In this document: piece by piece, positions 6,456 to 10,365 of the stretch
How the letters are laid out: every line of letters begins with the position of its first letter
Numbering within the stretch: position 1 is the first letter of the stretch
DNA from: CAXSEF01 sp050955025
Lineage (GTDB): Bacteria; Pseudomonadota; Alphaproteobacteria; Acetobacterales; Acetobacteraceae
Reading direction: 5' to 3'
NCBI GenBank assembly: GCA_050955025.1
Contig: JBPBQX010000126.1
Span: forward strand, 1 to 10,365
Length of the DNA: 10,365 nt
Notes under the pieces: generated by a model
Told to the model about the DNA's origin: nothing
Seen by the model: the letters and a program-made list of their open reading frames with translations, nothing else
Database searches by the model: none
Position numbers and translations under genes: made by a program

Positions 6456-7273
6456 GGGGCGGCTCTCTCCTCGCGCGGCTGGACTGCGACGCCTGGCGGC
6501 AGGCCCGGGCCCGGCGGCATCAGGCGCACCGGGTGGCCCGCGTCGTGCAGGGCCTGCTTGACCTGCGCCACGCTGAACGTCGCGAAATGGAACACGCTGG
6601 CGGCCAGCAGCCCGCTCGCGCCCGCGGCCGCGCCCTCGGCGAAATGCGCGAGCGCGCCCACCCCGCCCGAGGCCACCACGGGCACGCTCACCGCGCCGCA
6701 CACGGCGCGCAGCAGGTCGAGGTCGAAGCCGGTGCCGGTGCCGTCGCGGTCCATGCTGGTCAGCAGGATCTCGCCCGCGCCGAGCGAGGCCACGTGGCGG
6801 CACCATTCCACGGCGTCCAGGCCGGTCGCCTGCCGCCCGCCGCGCGTGAACACCTCCCAGCGCCCGGGCGCGGCCTGGCGGGCGTCGACGGCGACCACGA
6901 CGCACTGGCTGCCGAACTTGCGCGCCGCCTCGGCGACCAGCTCCGGGCGCGCGACGGCCGAGGAGTTCATGCTGCACTTGTCGGCACCCGCCAGCAGCAG
7001 GCGGCGCATGTCGTCGACGCTGCGGATGCCGCCGCCCACGGTGAGCGGCAGGAACACGCGCGACGCCGTGCGGCTGACCACGTCGAGGATGGTGTCGCGG
7101 TTCTCGTGGCTCGCGGTGATGTCGAGGAAGGTCAGCTCGTCGGCGCCGGCGGCGTCGTACACCATGGCCTGCTCGACCGGGTCGCCGGCGTCGCGCAGCG
7201 CCACGAAGTTCACGCCCTTCACGACGCGCCCGTCCTTGACGTCCAGGCACGGAATCACCCTCAGCTTCAGCAC
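6452..7273 (-). CDS. hisF: Imidazole glycerol phosphate synthase, cyclase subunit HisF
   Basis: Cyclase subunit of the HisH-HisF complex. It uses ammonia channelled from HisH to convert PRFAR into imidazole glycerol phosphate and AICAR. The 273-residue TIM barrel carries the catalytic aspartates Asp11 (RVIPCLDVKDGRVVKG) and Asp130 (VVVAVDAR). Phosphate-binding segments are visible: TVGGGIRS (78-85), ADKCSMNSSAV, TSMDRDGTGTGFDLDLL (172-188) and ASGGVGALAHF (201-211). The C-terminus carries about 20 extra Pro-rich residues beyond the usual end near VRL (251). The start is GTG at 7273 with GGGAGG (complement of 7281-7286) 7 nt upstream; an ATG two bases earlier is out of frame and hits a stop at once. 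A promoter-like sequence lies in the 93-bp gap after hisA, so hisF-hisE may also be transcribed independently. Confidence 0.96.
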   Translation of the reverse strand: MLKLRVIPCLDVKDGRVVKGVNFVALRDAGDPVEQAMVYDAAGADELTFLDITASHENRDTILDVVSRTASRVFLPLTVGGGIRSVDDMRRLLLAGADKCSMNSSAVARPELVAEAARKFGSQCVVVAVDARQAAPGRWEVFTRGGRQATGLDAVEWCRHVASLGAGEILLTSMDRDGTGTGFDLDLLRAVCGAVSVPVVASGGVGALAHFAEGAAAGASGLLAASVFHFATFSVAQVKQALHDAGHPVRLMPPGPGLPPGVAVQPREERAAP

Positions 7274-7294
7274 ATCGTCGCCTCCCGGTGCAGC

Positions 7295-7322
7295 GTTATA
7301 CGGCCAGGAGCGCGCATGACAA
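7295..7322 (-). promoter_or_regulatory. Candidate internal promoter upstream of hisF
   Basis: Read on the minus strand, TTGTCA (7322-7317) and TATAAC (7300-7295) are separated by 16 bp. Each matches the sigma-70 type consensus at five of six positions. The predicted start of transcription near 7288 would give a short leader holding the GGGAGG ribosome-binding site of hisF. It sits in the only non-overlapping junction on the hisH-hisE side of the operon. This is a sequence match only, without expression evidence. Confidence 0.45.
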
Positions 7323-7366
7323 CGCGCGATCCCGCAACCACAGGCTGCACCGCGCGGCGGCTCGAC

Positions 7367-8110
7367 TCAACCGGCAAGCAGGGCGAGCGCCTCGGCCGCG
7401 TCCACCCGGCCGTCGTACAGCGCCCGGCCGACGATCACGCCCTCGACCAGCCCCGCCGCCTCGCGCCGCAGCAGGGCGATGTGCTCGAGGCTGCCGATGC
7501 CGCCGCTCGCGATCACCGGCAGCGACACGGCGCGCGCCAGCGCCACCGTCGCCTCCACGTTGACCCCGGACAGCATCCCGTCGCGCGCGATGTCGGTGTG
7601 GATCAGCGCCGCCACCCCCGCGCCCTCGAAGCGCCGCGCCAGCTCCACGGCCTCCAGCTCCGACGTCTCCGCCCAGCCCTCCGTCGCCACCATGCCGTCG
7701 CGCGCGTCGATGCCCACCGCGACCCGCCCGGGATGCGCGCGGCACGCCTCGCGCACCAGCTCCGGGTCCTTCACCGCGGCGCTGCCCAGGATCACCCGCG
7801 ACACGCCCGCCGCCAGCCACCGCTCGATCCCTTCGCGGTCGCGCAGCCCGCCGCCGAGCTGCACCGGCACGTTCGCCGCGGCCAGGATCGCCTCCACCGC
7901 GGCGACGTTGGCCGAGCGCCCCGCGAACGCCCCGTCCAGGTCCACGACGTGCAGCCACCGGCACCCCGCCGCCTGCCACGCCAGCGCCTGCGCGCCGGGG
8001 TCGTCGGAGTACACCGTGGCGTCGCCCATCTCGCCGCGACGCAGCCGCACGCACTGCCCGCCCTTGAGGTCGATCGCCGGGTACAGCGTCATGCCCCGGG
8101 CGTCGCTCAT
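7367..8110 (-). CDS. hisA: 1-(5-phosphoribosyl)-5-[(5-phosphoribosylamino)methylideneamino]imidazole-4-carboxamide isomerase HisA
   Basis: Amadori-type isomerase that turns ProFAR into PRFAR, the substrate of HisF/HisH. The 247-residue TIM barrel begins with LYPAIDLKGGQCVRLRRG (catalytic-type Asp14). It continues with LHVVDLDGAFAG (53-64), QLGGGLRD (84-91), VILGSAAV (106-113), VGIDARDG (132-139), HTDIARDGMLSG (171-182) and VIASGGIGSLE (199-209). These are the half-barrel phosphate sites and second catalytic Asp region expected of HisA. The start at 8110 overlaps the acetyltransferase stop by 4 bp (ATGA), with AAGGAG (complement of 8119-8124) 8 nt upstream. An ATG at 8092 would also preserve the whole barrel and remove only six residues. 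The gene lies between the GNAT gene and hisF. Confidence 0.96.
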   Translation of the reverse strand: MSDARGMTLYPAIDLKGGQCVRLRRGEMGDATVYSDDPGAQALAWQAAGCRWLHVVDLDGAFAGRSANVAAVEAILAAANVPVQLGGGLRDREGIERWLAAGVSRVILGSAAVKDPELVREACRAHPGRVAVGIDARDGMVATEGWAETSELEAVELARRFEGAGVAALIHTDIARDGMLSGVNVEATVALARAVSLPVIASGGIGSLEHIALLRREAAGLVEGVIVGRALYDGRVDAAEALALLAG

Positions 8111-8670
8111 GCCTTGGGCTCCTTCTGGAGGCGCTTGCAGTAGTACAGCCCGCTGACCGTGCGCCCGCCGACGCGCGCGTACGCCGGGTGCGTGCCCCAG
8201 TGCTCGTATCCCAGCGACTCGTAGAGCGCGATCGCCGCCCCCTGCGTCTCGCGCACGTCGAGGTTGAGCACCTGGTAGCCCAGCGCCCGCGCCCCCTCCT
8301 CCGCCGTCGTCGTCATCAGCCGCGCCAGCCCGAAGCCGCGCGCGTACGGCGCCACGAAGGCGTGCATCAGCGTCGCCGCGAAGGCCTGTGCCTCGTTGTT
8401 GCGCGGCGGCCGCACCAGCTGCGCCGAGCCCACCACCACGCCGTCCAGCCGCCCCACGAACAGCGAGCGCTCCGGCACCATCAGCACGCCCGCGAAGTAG
8501 CGCTCCAGCGCGGCGCGACCGGGAGGGCTCACCCAGCCGAAGCCGCCGCCCTCCAGGATCGCCGCGTCCGTCGCCTCGCACAGCGCCAGGAGGTCGTCCT
8601 CGTCGAGCCGGCTCACGCGCTCCACCGCCACGGCGCGCACGCGCAGCGCGGGCCCGCGCTCGCCGGTCAC
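8107..8670 (-). CDS. GNAT-family N-acetyltransferase inside the his operon
   Basis: Predicted acetyl-CoA-dependent acyltransferase of unknown substrate. With the GTG at 8670 it has 187 residues. The GNAT fold shows in the central strand FVGRLDGVVVGSAQLV (71-86), the acetyl-CoA pyrophosphate loop FVAPYARGFGLARLM (105-119, R-G-F-G-L-A) and the C-terminal NLDVRETQGAAIALYESLGYEHWG (136-159), a classic motif B with the conserved Tyr. The proposed start forms GTGA with the hisH stop; another GTG at 8679 adds three residues. Its own stop overlaps the hisA start (ATGA). Such tight linkage on both sides suggests co-expression with histidine enzymes, but no step of the pathway needs an acetyltransferase. 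It may modify a his intermediate, a protein or an unrelated small molecule; I cannot tell which. Confidence 0.88.
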   Translation of the reverse strand: MTGERGPALRVRAVAVERVSRLDEDDLLALCEATDAAILEGGGFGWVSPPGRAALERYFAGVLMVPERSLFVGRLDGVVVGSAQLVRPPRNNEAQAFAATLMHAFVAPYARGFGLARLMTTTAEEGARALGYQVLNLDVRETQGAAIALYESLGYEHWGTHPAYARVGGRTVSGLYYCKRLQKEPKA

Positions 8671-9302
8671 GGCGCCCACCGGAGGAAATTGGCGAGGATG
8701 CGCAGCCCCACCGACTGGCTCTTCTCGACGTGGAACTGCGTGCCCGCCCGGTTGCCCCGCGCCACGATCGCCGGCACCGCCCCGCCATACTCGGCGCTCG
8801 CCAGCACGTCCGCCGGGTCGTGCCCGCGCAGCGCGTAGCTGTGCACGAAGTACACGTGCTCCCCGGACTCCACGCCGTGCAGCAGCGGGTGGTCCGGCCG
8901 GTGCAGGTCCAGCGCGTTCCAGCCCATCTGCGGCAGCCGCAGCCCCGGCGCCTCCATGCGCGCGATCTCGCCGCCCACCCAGCCGAAGCCCGGCGTCTCG
9001 CCGTGCTCCAGCCCGCGCTCCGCCATCAGCTGCATCCCCACGCAGATCCCGAGGAACGGCGCGCCCGCCTCGACCCGCGCCTCGATCGCGTCGCGCAGCC
9101 CGGCGATCCCCGCGACCCCCGCCGCGCAGTCGGCGAACGCGCCCTGCCCCGGCAGCACGATCCGGTCGGCGCGCAGCACCTCCGCCGGGTCCGACGTCAC
9201 CACGATCTCCGCCGCGATCCCCTCGCGCTGCGCCACCGCCACCAGCGCGCGCGACGCCGACGCCAGGTTGCCGCTGCCGTGGTCCACCACCGCGACCCGC
9301 AT
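8667..9302 (-). CDS. hisH: Imidazole glycerol phosphate synthase, glutamine amidotransferase subunit HisH
   Basis: Class I glutamine amidotransferase that releases ammonia from glutamine for HisF. The 211-residue protein starts VAVVDHGSGNLASASRAL, has the oxyanion-side PGQGAFADC (51-59), the nucleophile elbow LGICVGMQL with Cys87 (84-92), the HisH signature GFGWVGGEI (105-113) and PQMGWN (124-129). The rest of the catalytic triad lies in QFHVEKSQ (His191, Glu193). The protein ends RILANFLRW, as is usual for the family. Its ATG shares one base with the stop codon of the upstream membrane-protein gene (TGATG), indicating translational coupling. Its stop overlaps the following acetyltransferase start by 4 bp. 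Its partner HisF is encoded three genes further on. Confidence 0.96.
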   Translation of the reverse strand: MRVAVVDHGSGNLASASRALVAVAQREGIAAEIVVTSDPAEVLRADRIVLPGQGAFADCAAGVAGIAGLRDAIEARVEAGAPFLGICVGMQLMAERGLEHGETPGFGWVGGEIARMEAPGLRLPQMGWNALDLHRPDHPLLHGVESGEHVYFVHSYALRGHDPADVLASAEYGGAVPAIVARGNRAGTQFHVEKSQSVGLRILANFLRWAP

Positions 9303-9709
9303 CAGGTCCGCCCCGCCAGCACCGAGCGCATCCAGCCGTCGCGCAGGTCCGCCCGCGCGTCGAGCAGCCGCGCCATCGCCGCCTCGCGCCCCGGCGCCAC
9401 CACCACGCCCGCCATCGCGAGCCCGCGCCGGCGCAGGCTCCACCGCCGCAGGTCCTGCCCGAGCAGCCCCTGCAGCACCACGACCGCCGCCACCGTCGGC
9501 GGGAACAGGGCCCCGCACGCCACCCACAGCGCCGCCACCACCACCGCCGGCAGCCACGCGCCCACCGCCGCGAACCACACCGGGCCGAGGAACAGCGCGC
9601 CCCAGGAGAAACGCTCGGGCACCAGCGTCACCCCGGCGATGCGCTGCGCGGCGCCGGCGTCGGCGGCGACGGGCGCGGGGCGGACGTGCACCGTGTAGCG
9701 GCGGATCAT
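9302..9709 (-). CDS. DUF2628-like small membrane protein in the his operon
   Basis: A 135-residue protein of unknown function. It begins MIRRYTVHVRP, followed by a basic/aromatic segment VPERFSWGALFLGPVWFAAVGAW (30-52) that is characteristic of DUF2628-type proteins, then two hydrophobic stretches (about 36-68 and 70-85). A cytoplasmic-looking tail (QDLRRWSLRRRGLAMAGVVVA and an acidic/basic C-terminus) ends the protein. The frame stays open upstream to 9805, but that extension translates the palindromic repeat, so ATG 9709 is preferred. No clear Shine-Dalgarno is visible. It sits between hisB and hisH, and its stop overlaps the hisH start (TGATG). A gene of this kind between hisB and hisH is familiar in alphaproteobacteria; its link to histidine synthesis is not established. 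Confidence 0.85.
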   Translation of the reverse strand: MIRRYTVHVRPAPVAADAGAAQRIAGVTLVPERFSWGALFLGPVWFAAVGAWLPAVVVAALWVACGALFPPTVAAVVVLQGLLGQDLRRWSLRRRGLAMAGVVVAPGREAAMARLLDARADLRDGWMRSVLAGRT

Positions 9710-9724
9710 GGGGGCGCGGCCGGG

Positions 9725-9854
9725 AAGCAAGGAAGCATGGGCTCTGCCCAAACCCGCAAAGGGTCCGAGGACCCTTTGATCCCTTGACTTAGGGAAGCCA
9801 TCCAAGGGGCTTCCCTTGGCGGAGTCCAGAGGCAGAGCCTCTGGCCTTGCTTGC
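9725..9854 (+). repeat. Structured intergenic repeat, copy B (hairpin array)
   Basis: The second copy of the 3454-3577 element, in the same plus-strand orientation, lies between hisB and the DUF2628 gene and so is antisense to both. AAGCAAGG (9725-9732) and CCTTGCTT (9845-9852) form perfect 8-bp inverted ends. Hairpins: 9738-9750 (5-bp stem, loop TCT); 9757-9778 (10-bp stem, loop GA); 9802-9819 (7-bp stem, loop GCTT); 9826-9844 (8-bp stem, loop AGA). An alternative pairing, 9792-9798 with 9809-9815, competes with the third hairpin. The first and last hairpins are sequence-identical to copy A; the middle two differ in sequence but keep pairing. It would be transcribed within the his mRNA and could act as an attenuating or processing structure. 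Confidence 0.85.
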
Positions 9855-9860
9855 CGTGGC

Positions 9861-10365
9861 TCACAGCGACCCCTTCGTCGACGGGATCACGCCGCCCGCC
9901 CGCGGGTCCGTCTCCACGGCCATGCGCAGCGCCCGCGCGACCGCCTTGAACGCGGCCTCCGCGACGTGGTGCGCGTTCCGCCCGGCGCGCCGCGTGACGT
10001 GCAGCGTCAGCAGCCCGTTCATGGCGAAGGCGCGGAAGAACTCCTCGAACAGCTCGGTGTCCATCTCGCCGACCTTGTCGCGCCGGAACGAGACGTCCCA
10101 GGCGAGGAACGGCCGGCCGGACAGGTCCAGCGCCGCCTCGACCAGCGCCTCGTCCATCGGCAGCAGCGACTGGCCGTAGCGCCGTATGCCGCGCTTGTCG
10201 CCGACCGCGCGCGCCAGCGCCTGGCCGATCACGATGCCGACATCCTCGGTCGTGTGGTGGGCGTCGATGTGCAGGTCGCCCTTCGCCCGCACGGACAGGT
10301 CCAGCATCGCGTGCCGGGCGAGCGCGGTCAGCATGTGGTCGAGGAAGCCGACGCCGGTGTCGACG
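9861..10365 (-). CDS. hisB: Imidazoleglycerol-phosphate dehydratase HisB, C-terminal part (5' end outside window)
   Basis: Manganese-dependent dehydratase converting imidazole glycerol phosphate to imidazole acetol phosphate. The frame is open to the window edge, giving 167 residues of a protein normally near 195-200 when monofunctional, so only about 30 N-terminal residues are missing. Visible signatures are TGVGFLDHML, the metal-binding HIDAHHTTEDVG, the second histidine cluster NAHHVAEAAFKAVARALR and the C-terminal IPSTKGSL. The protein ends as usual right after IPSTKG, so there is no fused HisB phosphatase domain on the C-terminal side. The gene is the first of the leftward his operon in this window. 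Its stop lies 6 bp from the end of repeat copy B. Confidence 0.96.
   Translation of the reverse strand, partial: VDTGVGFLDHMLTALARHAMLDLSVRAKGDLHIDAHHTTEDVGIVIGQALARAVGDKRGIRRYGQSLLPMDEALVEAALDLSGRPFLAWDVSFRRDKVGEMDTELFEEFFRAFAMNGLLTLHVTRRAGRNAHHVAEAAFKAVARALRMAVETDPRAGGVIPSTKGSL

Noticed and set aside
7273..7275. ATG as start of hisF
   Set aside because: It is in another frame and meets TGA after one codon; the overlapping GTG gives the complete HisF N-terminus with a well-placed Shine-Dalgarno.
9302..9805. Longer version of the DUF2628 gene starting at 9805
   Set aside because: The additional 32 residues are translated from the palindromic repeat; the family-like N-terminus begins at the ATG at 9709.

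Overview
The window is very GC-rich (roughly three quarters G+C by eye) and densely coded, with strong third-position G/C bias. Gene content and order (lptD-surA-rsmA; hisB-DUF2628-hisH-hisA-hisF-hisE) point to an alphaproteobacterium, most likely Acetobacterales/Rhodospirillales (Roseomonas-like). That placement is an inference from protein character and intergenic repeat style, not a computed phylogeny.

Left half, plus strand (1-5841). The window opens inside lptD (C-terminal 643 residues of the outer-membrane LPS translocon), followed by surA (periplasmic chaperone and parvulin isomerase that helps fold LptD and other outer-membrane proteins). Next come rsmA (16S rRNA dimethyladenosine transferase), a small two-helix membrane protein, and a DAGK/YegS-type lipid kinase. 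The pdxA gene often found between surA and rsmA is absent; a structured 124-bp repeat sits in its place.

Right half, minus strand (5961-10365). This is a histidine biosynthesis operon transcribed leftwards: hisB (partial, cut by the window end), a DUF2628-like membrane protein, hisH, a GNAT acetyltransferase, hisA, hisF and hisE. Most junctions are 1-4 bp start/stop overlaps, implying translational coupling. The exceptions are the hisB-DUF2628 gap, filled by a second copy of the structured repeat, and a 93-bp hisA-hisF gap holding a good promoter-like sequence and Shine-Dalgarno. HisB makes imidazole acetol-phosphate from IGP, HisH/HisF form the glutamine-dependent IGP synthase, HisA isomerises ProFAR to PRFAR, and HisE hydrolyses PR-ATP.

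The two halves converge on an AT-rich imperfect palindrome (5834-5968) that contains both stop codons and probably terminates transcription in both directions. The three intergenic elements (3454-3577, 5834-5968, 9725-9854) share AAGCAAG/CTTGCTT-like ends and are the most noteworthy part of the window. The protein-coding content is otherwise largely housekeeping, and I see no defence system, CRISPR array, IS element, tRNA or rRNA.
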